From: Minwuia sp048007105
GTDB lineage: Bacteria > Pseudomonadota > Alphaproteobacteria > Minwuiales > Minwuiaceae
Direction of reading: 5' to 3'
Length of the DNA stretch: 64,000 nucleotides
NCBI RefSeq assembly: GCF_048007105.1
Contig: NZ_CP180352.1
Coordinates: 1,860,001 to 1,924,000, forward strand
Below, piece by piece: positions 1 to 8,224 of this stretch (its first letter is position 1; each line of letters opens with the position of its first letter). The notes beneath the pieces were generated by a model, which was given only the letters and a program-made list of their open reading frames with translations, made no database searches and had not been told where the DNA came from. The translations under genes and the position numbers were made by a program.

Positions 1-768
1 AACAGCACCGACACCATCTCCGGCGGCGCCGGCAATGACGACATCGACGGCAAGGAAGGCCAGAACCTGCTGTTCGGCGGTGACGGCGACGACGAGATCG
101 ACGGCGGCAATGCCGACGACAGCATCTATGGCGGAGCCGGCGACGACGAGATCGACGGCAAGGAAGGCCAGAACCAGATTGCGGGTGGCGCCGGCGACGA
201 CCTGATCGAGGCCGGAAATGCGGCGGATCTGCTGGATGGCGGTGAGGGCAACGACACCCTGCTGGGCGGCGAAGGCCAGAACTCGCTGTTCGGCGGCCTG
301 GGCGACGATTTCCTGCAGACCGGCAACGCGGCCGACCTGCTGAATGCCGGTGGCGGCAATGACCGCATCGAGGCCGGCCATGGCGACGACACGCTGATCG
401 GGCGCGGCGGCGACGACACGCTGATCGGCGGCGGCGGGCGCGACACCTACGTCTTCGACGCCAATGACGGCGACGACAATGACGACGTCATCTTCGACAG
501 CGGCAGCGGCAATTCGCTGGATCTGTTCGACACCGGACAGGAAGACGGGCTGTCGCTGGACGAGGTCGCTTTCCGCGACAATGGCGACGGCACCTGGACC
601 GCAAATTTCCCCGACGGCGGCGGCACCATCACCTTCGATCCCAGCGTGGTCACCGAGATCAACCTGATGGACGGTCTCGGCGATCCGGGCACGGTGCTGA
701 ATTACAGCAACCAGTCCGGCAGCTACGACGTGGTTTCCGGCGACGGCGGCGAACTGGTCTTCCTGTAG
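1..768 (+). CDS. RTX / hemolysin-type calcium-binding repeat protein, C-terminal part (5' end outside window)
   Basis: The reading frame is open from the first base to a TAG at 766-768, giving 255 residues. Residues 8 to about 151 are an uninterrupted run of nine-residue units of the GGxGxDxUx type (for example GGAGDDEID, GGDGDDEID, GGEGNDTLL), which in RTX proteins wind into a calcium-binding parallel beta-roll. The last 100 residues are acidic and non-repetitive with many Asp, Gly, Thr and Val, as expected for the uncleaved C-terminal secretion signal region of type I secretion substrates. The catalytic or adhesive part lies upstream of the window, so the activity cannot be named. No type I secretion genes are visible here. 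Family assignment is firm; function is unknown. Confidence 0.9.
   Translation, partial: NSTDTISGGAGNDDIDGKEGQNLLFGGDGDDEIDGGNADDSIYGGAGDDEIDGKEGQNQIAGGAGDDLIEAGNAADLLDGGEGNDTLLGGEGQNSLFGGLGDDFLQTGNAADLLNAGGGNDRIEAGHGDDTLIGRGGDDTLIGGGGRDTYVFDANDGDDNDDVIFDSGSGNSLDLFDTGQEDGLSLDEVAFRDNGDGTWTANFPDGGGTITFDPSVVTEINLMDGLGDPGTVLNYSNQSGSYDVVSGDGGELVFL
22..453 (+). repeat. RTX nonapeptide array with 36-residue (108-base) higher-order repeat
   Basis: Sixteen consecutive nine-residue units can be read without a break. They are organised in blocks of four: a canonical unit, a GKEGQN or GEGQN unit, a canonical GDD unit, and a GNADD or GNAAD unit. The EGQN tetrads lie at residues 19-22, 55-58 and 91-94, and the NAxD tetrads at 37-40, 73-76 and 109-112, all exactly 36 residues apart. 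The order decays over the last four units, which are all canonical. Confidence 0.85.
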
Positions 769-856
769 GATCAGCCCTGCGCCGGAGCGCATTGATCCCG
801 GCCACGCGCCGCGGGCAAGATGACGGCAGTCATCAAGCTCGCGGGGAGGCGGGAAC

Positions 857-1645
857 ATGTCGGAAGATCTCAAATACGAAGTGCGCGATGGTGCGGCCTG
901 GGTCACGCTGAACCGGCCGGAAGCGCTGAACTCCATGAACCAGAACATCCTGGACGGCTATTTCCGGGTGATGGACCAGGCCGAGGCCGATGACGAGGTC
1001 AAGGCGGTGGTGTTCACCGGCACCGGACGGGCCTTCTCGGCCGGCGCCGACCTGAAATACGTGCTCAGTTTCATGGGCGAGGGCGATCCGGTGAAGATCC
1101 GCACCTTCATGAAGCGGGCCTATGCCGCATTCGCGCGGGTCGGCGAGTGCGAGAAGCCGACGATCGCGGCAGTGAACGGGATTACCGCGGCGGGCGGCAT
1201 GGAACTGCTGCTGGCCTGCGATCTGGTGATTGCCGCCGAGTCGGTGAAGATCGGCGACGGCCACATCAACTTCGGCATGCTGCCCGGCGGTGGCAGCTCG
1301 ATCCGCCTGCCGCGCAAGATCGGCGAAACGCGTGCGCGCTATCTGCTGCTGACGGGCGAACTGCTGCCGGTGAAGGACATCGCCGACTGGGGGCTGGTCA
1401 ACGAGATCGTGCCCGACGATCAGCTGATCGCGCGCACCGAGGACCTGGTGAAGCGTCTGACTTCCAAGAGCCCGCTCGCCATGCGTCTGATGAAGCACAT
1501 GATCGACCAGGGGCTGGACATGCCGCTGGACCGCGCCCTGCAGACGGAGATGCATGTCTGGGAAGCCTACGGGCAATCCCATGACGTGGTCGAAGGGCTT
1601 TCCGCTTTCAGCGAGAAGCGGGCGCCAGCGTACAAGGGGCGTTGA
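857..1645 (+). CDS. enoyl-CoA hydratase/isomerase (crotonase) family protein
   Basis: This 262-residue protein has the crotonase fold markers: AFSAGADLK (oxyanion-hole loop, about residues 59-67) and GGMELLLACDLVIAA (about 113-127). The first catalytic glutamate of enoyl-CoA hydratases is present as Glu116. The second, normally in a QPEI motif, aligns with His136 in the segment GDGHINFG, so simple hydratase activity is doubtful; isomerase, hydrolase or another crotonase reaction is possible. The ATG at 857 has a GGGAGGCGGG ribosome binding site just upstream. It lies 88 bases after the RTX gene, with no obvious terminator between them. The substrate is probably an acyl-CoA ester in the cytoplasm, identity unknown. 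Confidence 0.88.
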   Translation: MSEDLKYEVRDGAAWVTLNRPEALNSMNQNILDGYFRVMDQAEADDEVKAVVFTGTGRAFSAGADLKYVLSFMGEGDPVKIRTFMKRAYAAFARVGECEKPTIAAVNGITAAGGMELLLACDLVIAAESVKIGDGHINFGMLPGGGSSIRLPRKIGETRARYLLLTGELLPVKDIADWGLVNEIVPDDQLIARTEDLVKRLTSKSPLAMRLMKHMIDQGLDMPLDRALQTEMHVWEAYGQSHDVVEGLSAFSEKRAPAYKGR

Positions 1646-1681
1646 TCGCCCATTTCGACTATTTCTAATCATTATTGTATT

Positions 1682-1726
1682 GGGTGATCGCGAATACCCG
1701 CAGAATTCTGCGGAATGCGGTCACCC
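1682..1726. promoter_or_regulatory. nested inverted repeats upstream of the PAS_5 gene
   Basis: A perfect 16-base palindrome CCGCAGAATTCTGCGG occupies 1698-1713. It is enclosed by outer arms GGGTGA at 1682-1687 and TCACCC at 1721-1726. The 261-base spacer between the crotonase gene and the PAS_5 gene is clearly more AT-rich than its surroundings. This could be a transcription factor operator or an RNA hairpin ending the upstream transcript; it lacks a T-run, so an operator seems more likely. Confidence 0.45.
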
Positions 1727-1744
1727 GACACGATTCTTCCAAAA

Positions 1745-1774
1745 TTGACTTATGCACGATTGCCGTGCATGAAT
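1745..1774 (+). promoter_or_regulatory. candidate promoter with overlapping operator palindrome
   Basis: TTGACT at 1745-1750 resembles a -35 box. It is followed by a 7-base-arm inverted repeat, ATGCACG at 1752-1758 and CGTGCAT at 1764-1770, separated by ATTGC. The repeat sits where the -35/-10 spacer would be, the usual position for a repressor site. No good -10 box is visible (ATGAAT at 1769-1774 is the best match). The site is about 135 bases upstream of the PAS_5 gene start at 1907. Confidence 0.35.
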
Positions 1775-1906
1775 TACCCTGATACTGCTGGAACCTTCTG
1801 ATCAGCTGCTGGTTGGTCGATCAGGGCAGACCCCGTCCATTTCGAGTCAAGCTGCGGCGTGAAGTTTCCGGTCCGGTAATCCTTCTGGGGTATCCAGCGA
1901 CGCATT

Positions 1907-2515
1907 ATGGCGCGGGCGTGTCCTCGTGCGGCGGCCGTCCTGGGATGGAGAACGAGCATAGAAGAGCGCATCGCCAGCGAATTCGCGACCGGCAATCTGA
2001 ACGCCGAGACGAGGCGTTGGCTCGACGGGCCGATGCATGGCGCGCGCATCACGCCGTCGCCCCGGCGCGAGGATCTCCACTACCACGCGCTGCAATCCCT
2101 GCATGATTACTGGACGGGCCTGCCCAAGGTCGAGGGTGTTGCGGACGTGATGAAGGTCGATCCGTCGAGCATCACACCGGCCCTGGGTTATGTCGCTCTT
2201 CTGGACGTGATCGATGGCGGCCGGGACTTCTACTACAGCCTCTACGGCAGCAAGACCGCGAATGTCAGCGGCTTTGACATGACGCACAAGCATCTCAGCG
2301 AGATCCCGACCACGCCGGAAATCGTGACCTTCTTCCGCGCCGGCTACATGACGCTGGTGACCCACCGGGTTCCCCTGCTGACCGTGCACAAGGCGCCCGA
2401 CCACATCACCATCAGCTGGTGGCATCGCCTGCTGCTGCCGCTGGGCGAGTCGGGCGAGGTCCGCCGCCTGCTGGTCGGGATTGTCCCGACCCGGACCAAA
2501 AACGCCGAACCCTGA
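1907..2515 (+). CDS. PAS_5 family protein (PAS-like sensory domain)
   Basis: This 202-residue protein matches the alphaproteobacterial PAS_5 family by pattern: an N-terminal helix, a W-x-G-L motif (YWTGLPK), then a PAS-like core with DPSSITPALGYVALLDV, YYSLYGSKTA and GFDMTHKHLSE. Such proteins are usually stand-alone single-domain proteins of about 170-210 residues with no attached output domain; their ligand is generally unknown. The ATG at 1907 is the only ordinary start codon upstream of the conserved region, but there is no strong ribosome binding site, so the first 15 residues are uncertain. A second member of the same family occurs at 45473-46102. The gene appears monocistronic with its own regulatory palindromes upstream. 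Confidence 0.75.
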   Translation: MARACPRAAAVLGWRTSIEERIASEFATGNLNAETRRWLDGPMHGARITPSPRREDLHYHALQSLHDYWTGLPKVEGVADVMKVDPSSITPALGYVALLDVIDGGRDFYYSLYGSKTANVSGFDMTHKHLSEIPTTPEIVTFFRAGYMTLVTHRVPLLTVHKAPDHITISWWHRLLLPLGESGEVRRLLVGIVPTRTKNAEP

Positions 2516-2635
2516 GGCCCCCGGGGGGAGCGCTCCGCCTCAAAAAATCCCGGTCATCCGGTGTCAATCCCTGTTCGGCCCGGATTCTATCGCCCATACT
2601 CCCGGCACGGATTGACGACGCAAGGGGAGGCGGGA

Positions 2636-4951
2636 ATGAAATTCGGCATCGGAGACAGCGCGCGGCGCATCGAGGACCCGGTTCTGGTCCGGGGACAAGG
2701 ACGCTACACGGACGATGTCCATGTCGACGGCGCCCTGCGCGGCTATGTCTTCCGCTCACCCGTCTCTCACGCCGACATCAAGGGGCTGGACGTCAGCGCG
2801 GCGCGCGAGGCGCCCGGTGTCGTGGCCGTGCTGACCGGGGCCGAACTGGACGAGGACGGGGTCAAGCCGATCCCCTGCCTGACCGATATCCGCAACGCCG
2901 ATGGCTCCGCTCATTTCAAGCCGGCGCGCCACATCCTGGCCAAGGGCCGGGTGCGCTATGTCGGCGAGCCGGTTGCCTTCATCATCGCCGAAACGATGGC
3001 GCAGGCGCAGGACGCCGCCGATCTGATCGAGTTCGACTTCGACGAACTGCCCGTCGCCACCGGCACCTACGAGGCGACGCTGGACGGCGCGCCGCAGATC
3101 TGGGACGAGGCACCCAACAACGTCGTCCTGAATTACGAGAAGGGCGACAGGGAGAAGGTCGACGGCATCTTCGGTCAGGCCGCGAAGGTCTCGAAGGTCC
3201 GCATCGTCAACAACCGCCTCGTCTGCAACGCGATGGAGCCGCGTGCGGCGGTCGCCGAGGTGAAGTCCGACAGCGACCGGATCACGCTCTACGTACCCAG
3301 CCAGGGGCCGGGCCTGCAAATACAGCAGCTCGCCGGGATCCTGGGCATCGAGATGCCGAAGCTGCGGCTGATCACCGGCAATGTCGGCGGCGGTTTCGGC
3401 ACCAAGGCGTTCCTCTATCCGGAAGCGGTAATGACCCTCTGGGCGGCGAAGCGGCTGAACCGCTCCGTGCGCTGGACCGGCGACCGCGGCGAGATGTTCG
3501 TCTCCGACAGCCAGGGCCGCGACCATGTCACCGAGGTCGAGGTGGCGATGGACGCGGACGGCCGGTTCCAGGCCCTCCGGGCCACGACCTGGGCGGCGAT
3601 GGGCGCCTATCTCGCCAACTTCGCGCCCTTCATCCCGACAGACGCCTGCGCGGGCATGTATACGGGTCTCTACAAGATCCCGGTGATGCATCTGAACGTG
3701 AAGGGCGTCATGACCAACACCGTGCCGACCGACGCCTATCGCGGTGCGGGCCGGCCGGAGGCGGCCTACATGATCGAACGGCTGGTCGAGCAGGCCGCGC
3801 GGGACATGGGTGTCAGCCCGGACGAGATCCGGCGGCGCAACTTCCCGACCGTCGAGGAGATGCCGCACACGATGGGGCTGGGCGACGTCATCGATTCCGG
3901 CGACTTCAACGGCATGATGGACGACGCCATGTCCGACATCGACTGGACCGGCTTCGAAAGCCGGCGCAAGCAGTCGGAGGCCGCGGGCAAGCTGCGCGGC
4001 ATCGGCATGTCGACCTATGTCGAGCGCTGTGGCGGCGGCGCGGGCGTGCCGGCGCGGCTGTCCTTCGAGGAGCCGGGCAAGCTCCGGCTCTATTCCGGCG
4101 CGCTGGATTCCGGCCAGGGTCACGCCATCTCCTACGCCCAAATCCTGTCGGAGAAGTTCGGTATCGAGATCGAGGAAATCGAGATGATCCAGGGCGACAC
4201 CGACCGTGTGCCGCCGGGCTTCACCGGCGGATCCAAGTCGATTCCCGTAGGCGGCGCCTCGGTGCTGACCGCGGCCGAGGAATCTATCGAGAAGGGCAAG
4301 AAGGTCGCCGCGAAGGTGATGGAGACCGCCGATGTCGATATCGAGTTCGCCGACGGCCGCTTCACCGTGGCCGGCACCGACCGCTCCATGTCGATCTTCG
4401 AGGTCGCCGAGGCGGCGAAGGACCCGGCGAACCTTCCCGAGGGCGCGGAACCGGGTCTGGATGCGCAGAAGGACCACAACAACGAGAAGCCGACCTTCCC
4501 GAACGGCTGCCACATCTGCGAGGTCGAGGTCGATCCGGCGACCGGCATGGTGGAGATCCTGGACTATGTCGCCGTCGACGATTTCGGCGTGACGCTGAAC
4601 CCGCTGATGCTGGCCGGCCAGGTGCATGGCGGCATCGTGCAGGGTCTGGGGCAGGCCTGGACCGAACACACGGTCTATGACGAGGACAGCGGCCAGCTGC
4701 TCTCGGGCAGCTTCATGGACTACCAGATGCCGCGCGCCGACGAGATGCCGGAAATCCGCTTCCGCACCCGCAACGTCCGTTGCACGACCAATCCGCTGGG
4801 CGTGAAGGGCGCGGGCGAGGCCGGCGCAATTGGTGCGCCGCCGGCCTTTGTCCACGCGGTCCACAATGCCGTGATGAGCGCCGGCAAGCCGCTCGACGGA
4901 CTGGAAATGCCGCTGACGCCGATGAAGGTCTGGTCGGCGCTGAACGGCTGA
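2636..4951 (+). CDS. xanthine dehydrogenase/CO dehydrogenase-family molybdopterin-binding subunit (CoxL type, form II-like)
   Basis: This 771-residue protein is the large catalytic subunit of a molybdenum hydroxylase. It begins with the family signature RRIEDPVLVRGQGRYTDD, carries NVGGGFGTK in the Moco-binding region, the active-site loop AYRGAGRPE at about residues 366-374 (form II, not the AYxCSFR loop of true CO dehydrogenase), and the catalytic glutamate in KGAGEAGAIG (about Glu728). The ATG at 2636 is chosen because it follows a GGGGAGGCGGG ribosome binding site. No 2Fe-2S or FAD subunit gene is adjacent, unlike the three-gene set at 60209-63903, so partners must be encoded elsewhere or borrowed. 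It is followed 14 bases later by a dienelactone hydrolase gene, suggesting a joint catabolic role. The substrate is unknown. Confidence 0.9.
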   Translation: MKFGIGDSARRIEDPVLVRGQGRYTDDVHVDGALRGYVFRSPVSHADIKGLDVSAAREAPGVVAVLTGAELDEDGVKPIPCLTDIRNADGSAHFKPARHILAKGRVRYVGEPVAFIIAETMAQAQDAADLIEFDFDELPVATGTYEATLDGAPQIWDEAPNNVVLNYEKGDREKVDGIFGQAAKVSKVRIVNNRLVCNAMEPRAAVAEVKSDSDRITLYVPSQGPGLQIQQLAGILGIEMPKLRLITGNVGGGFGTKAFLYPEAVMTLWAAKRLNRSVRWTGDRGEMFVSDSQGRDHVTEVEVAMDADGRFQALRATTWAAMGAYLANFAPFIPTDACAGMYTGLYKIPVMHLNVKGVMTNTVPTDAYRGAGRPEAAYMIERLVEQAARDMGVSPDEIRRRNFPTVEEMPHTMGLGDVIDSGDFNGMMDDAMSDIDWTGFESRRKQSEAAGKLRGIGMSTYVERCGGGAGVPARLSFEEPGKLRLYSGALDSGQGHAISYAQILSEKFGIEIEEIEMIQGDTDRVPPGFTGGSKSIPVGGASVLTAAEESIEKGKKVAAKVMETADVDIEFADGRFTVAGTDRSMSIFEVAEAAKDPANLPEGAEPGLDAQKDHNNEKPTFPNGCHICEVEVDPATGMVEILDYVAVDDFGVTLNPLMLAGQVHGGIVQGLGQAWTEHTVYDEDSGQLLSGSFMDYQMPRADEMPEIRFRTRNVRCTTNPLGVKGAGEAGAIGAPPAFVHAVHNAVMSAGKPLDGLEMPLTPMKVWSALNG

Positions 4952-4965
4952 AGGAGGACATCACG

Positions 4966-5640
4966 ATGGGCGAATGGATCAAGCTGAAGGCCGCCGACGG
5001 GCACGAGTTCGACGCCTGGCAGGCGCAGCCTGACGGCAAGCCCAAGGGCGCCGTCGTCGTCATCATGGAAATCTTCGGCGTCAACGAGCACATCCGGGAC
5101 GTCGCCAACGGCTATGCCCGTGACGGCTATCTGGCCATCGCGCCCGCGATCTATGACCGTATCGAGCCTCGGCTGGAATGCGGCTACTCGCCGGACGAGA
5201 TAGCCAAGGCGCGCGAATGGCGCGGGGCCTGCGATCTGGACAAGGTGATCATGGACGTCGAGGCCGCGGTCGACGAGGCGTCGAAGGCGGGCAAGGTCGG
5301 CATGGTCGGCTATTGCTGGGGCGGCTCGATCGTCTTCGTGTCCTGCTGCCGTCTGGGCGACAAGCTTGCGGCGGGCTCGGGCTATTACGGCGGCCAGATC
5401 GTCCCGCATCTCGGCGAGGAGGTGAAGGCCCCGCTGATGCTGCATTTCGGCGAGAAGGATGGCGGCATCCCGCTGTCGGATGTGGAAAAGATCCGCGAGG
5501 CCAAGCCGGACGTGAAGATCTACATCTATGACGGCGCCGGTCACGGCTTCAACTGCGACCACCGGGCGGACTTCCATCCCGAGAATGCCGCGCTCGCCAG
5601 GGGGCGAACGCTGGAGCACTTCGCGAAGCACGTCGGCTGA
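4966..5640 (+). CDS. dienelactone hydrolase family protein
   Basis: This 224-residue protein is an alpha/beta hydrolase of the dienelactone hydrolase family, whose members hydrolyse lactones such as 4-carboxymethylenebut-2-en-4-olide in chlorocatechol degradation. The catalytic triad is visible as Cys117 in GYCWGG, Asp165 in FGEKDGG and His193 in GAGHGFNC; Glu36 in MEIFG is the residue that tunes the nucleophilic cysteine. AAGGAGG at 4951-4957 overlaps the stop of the upstream molybdenum hydroxylase gene and places the start at 4966. The two genes are probably one transcript ending at the hairpin at 5669-5699. Confidence 0.92.
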   Translation: MGEWIKLKAADGHEFDAWQAQPDGKPKGAVVVIMEIFGVNEHIRDVANGYARDGYLAIAPAIYDRIEPRLECGYSPDEIAKAREWRGACDLDKVIMDVEAAVDEASKAGKVGMVGYCWGGSIVFVSCCRLGDKLAAGSGYYGGQIVPHLGEEVKAPLMLHFGEKDGGIPLSDVEKIREAKPDVKIYIYDGAGHGFNCDHRADFHPENAALARGRTLEHFAKHVG

Positions 5641-5668
5641 CGTCAGGCGGGTTCAGCGGCGGAACAAC

Positions 5669-5699
5669 GGGGCCGGGCTGACAACTGCAGCCCGGCCCC
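5669..5699. terminator. strong hairpin between convergent genes (terminator-like)
   Basis: A perfect 12-base stem, GGGGCCGGGCTG at 5669-5680 and CAGCCCGGCCCC at 5688-5699, with a 7-base loop, lies between the ends of the dienelactone hydrolase gene (+) and copB (-). There is no long T-run on either side, so it may act as a bidirectional but imperfect terminator. Confidence 0.6.
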
Positions 5700-5719
5700 C
5701 TGCTGTCTGACCGTCCCGA

Positions 5720-6424
5720 TCAGAACATGATGCGGGTTCCGATGACGAAGAACACCGTACCCGGCTCTTCTCCGTCCGCACGGGCCCGGTCGGCCGTTTC
5801 GCCGAACTTCCGCTCGTAGTGGACGCCGACATAGGGTGAGAACAGCCGGTCAACGACGTCGTAGCTGAGCCGCCCGCCGACTTCCAGCGTCGGGCCGAAT
5901 GCGCCGATCCCGCTTGCCGGATCGTCGTTGAACGGCAGGTCGAACTCGATGCTGGGCATGAAGATGATCCGGTTTGTGATCAGGCCTTCGTACTCGACCT
6001 CGAACCGCGCTGACGGATGGTCCGACAGGAACAGGTCGGCATCCACCTCGAACCACTGTTTGGTCAGCCCGTGCAGTCCGATGACGCCGTGGACGCGGTT
6101 TGCGCCCTCCGGCGTATCGATGCGGACGCCGGCCACGGCATCGAAGAAATCCGACACCGGCGTCTGCAGCCGCAGCTGGTTCTCCAGAACCTCGAAGGCG
6201 TCCTCGGCGGTCGCGTAATCAGCCTCGCTGCGCCATACGACCTTGAGTTCGTCCTTGCCGATCTGCGCATCCAGATCCCAGGCGAACTGGTCTGATCCTT
6301 CATCGATGCGGTATTCGGCCTGCTCGACCTGGATTCCCCAGATGACGGGTTCCGATCCGGCTGCAAACGCGGCCCAGAGCATCGCCGCGGCGGCCGCGGC
6401 GCAGAAAAATCCCGAATTGCGCAT
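5720..6424 (-). CDS. copB: copper resistance protein B, outer-membrane type
   Basis: This 234-residue protein starts with a signal peptide (hydrophobic Ala-rich stretch to about residue 22). The mature part matches CopB: a Trp/Asp-rich start (QFAWDLDAQIGKDELKVVWRSEAD) followed by beta-barrel-like alternating segments and a final GTRIMF ending in phenylalanine, typical of outer-membrane barrels. CopB acts with the multicopper oxidase CopA in periplasmic copper tolerance. The start codon is 3 bases after the copA stop, so the two are co-transcribed and probably translationally coupled. It lacks the Met/His-rich N-terminal extension found in some longer CopB proteins. Confidence 0.9.
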   Translation of the reverse strand: MRNSGFFCAAAAAAMLWAAFAAGSEPVIWGIQVEQAEYRIDEGSDQFAWDLDAQIGKDELKVVWRSEADYATAEDAFEVLENQLRLQTPVSDFFDAVAGVRIDTPEGANRVHGVIGLHGLTKQWFEVDADLFLSDHPSARFEVEYEGLITNRIIFMPSIEFDLPFNDDPASGIGAFGPTLEVGGRLSYDVVDRLFSPYVGVHYERKFGETADRARADGEEPGTVFFVIGTRIMF

Positions 6425-6427
6425 GGC

Positions 6428-8224
6428 CTACCCCCGGGTCTCGACGTCGGCGGATTTGCCCTTCGGCCCGCCCTCGACGATCACCTTGCGGAACATGCCG
6501 GAGTCCGCGTGGTAGGACAGGTGACAGTGGAAGGCCCACTCGCCCGGCGCATCCACTTCCGTCTCCATGTAGACCGTCGTGCCCGGCGCCACGCTGACGA
6601 CGTGCTTGATCGGGTTCCACTGGCCCGCGCCCACATCCAGGATCGACCACATGCCGTGCAGATGCATGGGATGGGTCATCATGGTCGTGTTGACGAACTT
6701 GAAGCGCACGCGTTCGCCGTATTGCAGCCGGATGGGCTCGGCGTCGGCGTATTTCACGCCGTTGATGGACCAGACATAGCGCTCCATGTTGCCGGTCAGC
6801 TTCAGCTCGATTTCACGGGTTGCGGCGCGGTGTTCGTAGAGCGGCTTCTGCGCGCGCAGATCGGCGTAGGACAGGAACTTGCCGCCATTCGCCGCTTCCG
6901 GCGTGAGGCCGCTGCCCGGTGCATAGAACGGGTCTGCGCCTGCTGTCATGCCGTGTCCCATCTTCGAGTGGTCCATCTCGCCGTGGTTCATCTTCGAATG
7001 ATCCATCTTCGAGTGGTCCATCTCGCCGTGGTTCATCTTCGAATGACCCATCTTCGAATGATCCATGCCGCCGCCGGTGATCGCCGCGAGCGTGTCGTGA
7101 CCGCCCGAACCGTGACCCTCATGGCCGCCACCGTGGCCGCCATGCTCCCCATGCGCCATGCCCATGTCGGCCATGGTCAGCAGCGGGTCCTCGCGCAGGC
7201 CCGGCACCTCGGCCGTCATGCCTTCGCGCGGCGCCAGCGTGCCGCGGGCGAACGCCGTCCGGCCCATGGATTCGCCGAAGATCGTGTAGGCGCGGTCCTC
7301 TGTCGGCTGCACGATGACATCGAAGGTCTCTGCGACGGCGAGGCGGAACTCGTCCACCTCGACCGGCTGCACGTTGTTGCCGTCATTCTGGACCACGGTC
7401 ATCTTCAGACCCGGAATCCGGATGTCGAAATAGGTCATCGCCGACGAGTTGATGAACCGCAGGCGGACCTTCTCGCCGGCCCTGAACAGACCGGTCCAGT
7501 TCTGGTCCGGGCTCCTGCCGTTGATCAGCGGCGTGAAGCCCTGCAGATCCTCGATGTCGGTCGGCATCATCCGCATGTCGCCCCAGTCGCCCCGGTCGGA
7601 CAGCGCCTTGTCGACACCCTTCTCCTCGGCGTCGGAGAAGAAGTCGAGCAGGGTCCGCTGCTTGCGGTTGTAGTAGTCCGGCATCATCTTCAGGTTCCGG
7701 ATGATCCGGTGCCCCCTGTGCGGATGGGCGTCGGTCAGCTGCACCACGTAGTCGCGGTCATAGCTGTAGGGATCGCCGTTCTTCGGTTCGATGATGATCG
7801 CCCCATAGGCGCCGTCGGGCTCCTGGAAGTCGGTATGGCTGTGGAACCAGTAGGTCCCGCTCTGCACGATCGGGAAGCTGTAGGTGAAGGTCTCGCCCGG
7901 TTCGATCCCGGGATAGCCCCCGAAGCCGGGCACGCCGTCCATGCTGGTCGGCAGGATCAGGCCGTGCCAGTGGATCGAGGTCGGCTCCGAGAGATTGTTG
8001 GTCACATTGATCGTGACCGTCTCACCCTCCCTGAAACGCAGCGCCGGCCCCGGCGAGGCGCCGTTGTAGCCGACACCGGAGCGGGTGAAGCCGCCGGTGT
8101 CGATGGTGACCGGATCGACGGTCAGATTGTAGGTGCCCGCCAGCGCCGGCGCCGCAACAGCGGTCAACGCCCCGGCAGTGATCGCGGCGTTCAGAAGGCT
8201 GCGCATCATTCGTATGGATTTCAT
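6428..8224 (-). CDS. copA: periplasmic multicopper oxidase CopA (copper resistance)
   Basis: This 598-residue protein has a signal peptide ending near APALA (residue 29) and the four copper-binding His motifs of multicopper oxidases: HWHG and FHSHTD in the first cupredoxin domain, and HPMHLHG and HCHLSYHADSGM in the last. Between residues about 386 and 423 it carries a methionine- and histidine-rich insert built from MDHSK and MNHGE units. CopA is expected to oxidise Cu(I) and sequester copper in the periplasm. No twin-arginine motif is evident in the N-terminus (KSIRMMRS), which is unusual for a cofactor-loaded CopA. It is followed directly by copB. Confidence 0.95.
   Translation of the reverse strand: MKSIRMMRSLLNAAITAGALTAVAAPALAGTYNLTVDPVTIDTGGFTRSGVGYNGASPGPALRFREGETVTINVTNNLSEPTSIHWHGLILPTSMDGVPGFGGYPGIEPGETFTYSFPIVQSGTYWFHSHTDFQEPDGAYGAIIIEPKNGDPYSYDRDYVVQLTDAHPHRGHRIIRNLKMMPDYYNRKQRTLLDFFSDAEEKGVDKALSDRGDWGDMRMMPTDIEDLQGFTPLINGRSPDQNWTGLFRAGEKVRLRFINSSAMTYFDIRIPGLKMTVVQNDGNNVQPVEVDEFRLAVAETFDVIVQPTEDRAYTIFGESMGRTAFARGTLAPREGMTAEVPGLREDPLLTMADMGMAHGEHGGHGGGHEGHGSGGHDTLAAITGGGMDHSKMGHSKMNHGEMDHSKMDHSKMNHGEMDHSKMGHGMTAGADPFYAPGSGLTPEAANGGKFLSYADLRAQKPLYEHRAATREIELKLTGNMERYVWSINGVKYADAEPIRLQYGERVRFKFVNTTMMTHPMHLHGMWSILDVGAGQWNPIKHVVSVAPGTTVYMETEVDAPGEWAFHCHLSYHADSGMFRKVIVEGGPKGKSADVETRG
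6958..7066 (-). repeat. in-frame 45-base direct repeats encoding the CopA Met/His-rich segment
   Basis: Two near-identical 45-base copies (6961-7005 and 7006-7050) encode the 15-residue unit MDHSKMNHGEMDHSK, followed by a partial third unit. The repeat is in frame and presumably expands or contracts by slippage, changing the number of copper-binding Met and His side chains. Confidence 0.85.

Noticed and set aside
22..453. Regularly spaced repeats at the window start considered as a CRISPR-like array
   Set aside because: The repeats are in frame and encode RTX nonapeptides; no unique spacers exist.
2419..4680. Long plus-strand ORF overlapping the CoxL-type gene in another frame
   Set aside because: Its translation is rich in Arg, Gly and Pro with no family pattern; it is the GC-rich shadow of the real gene at 2636-4951.
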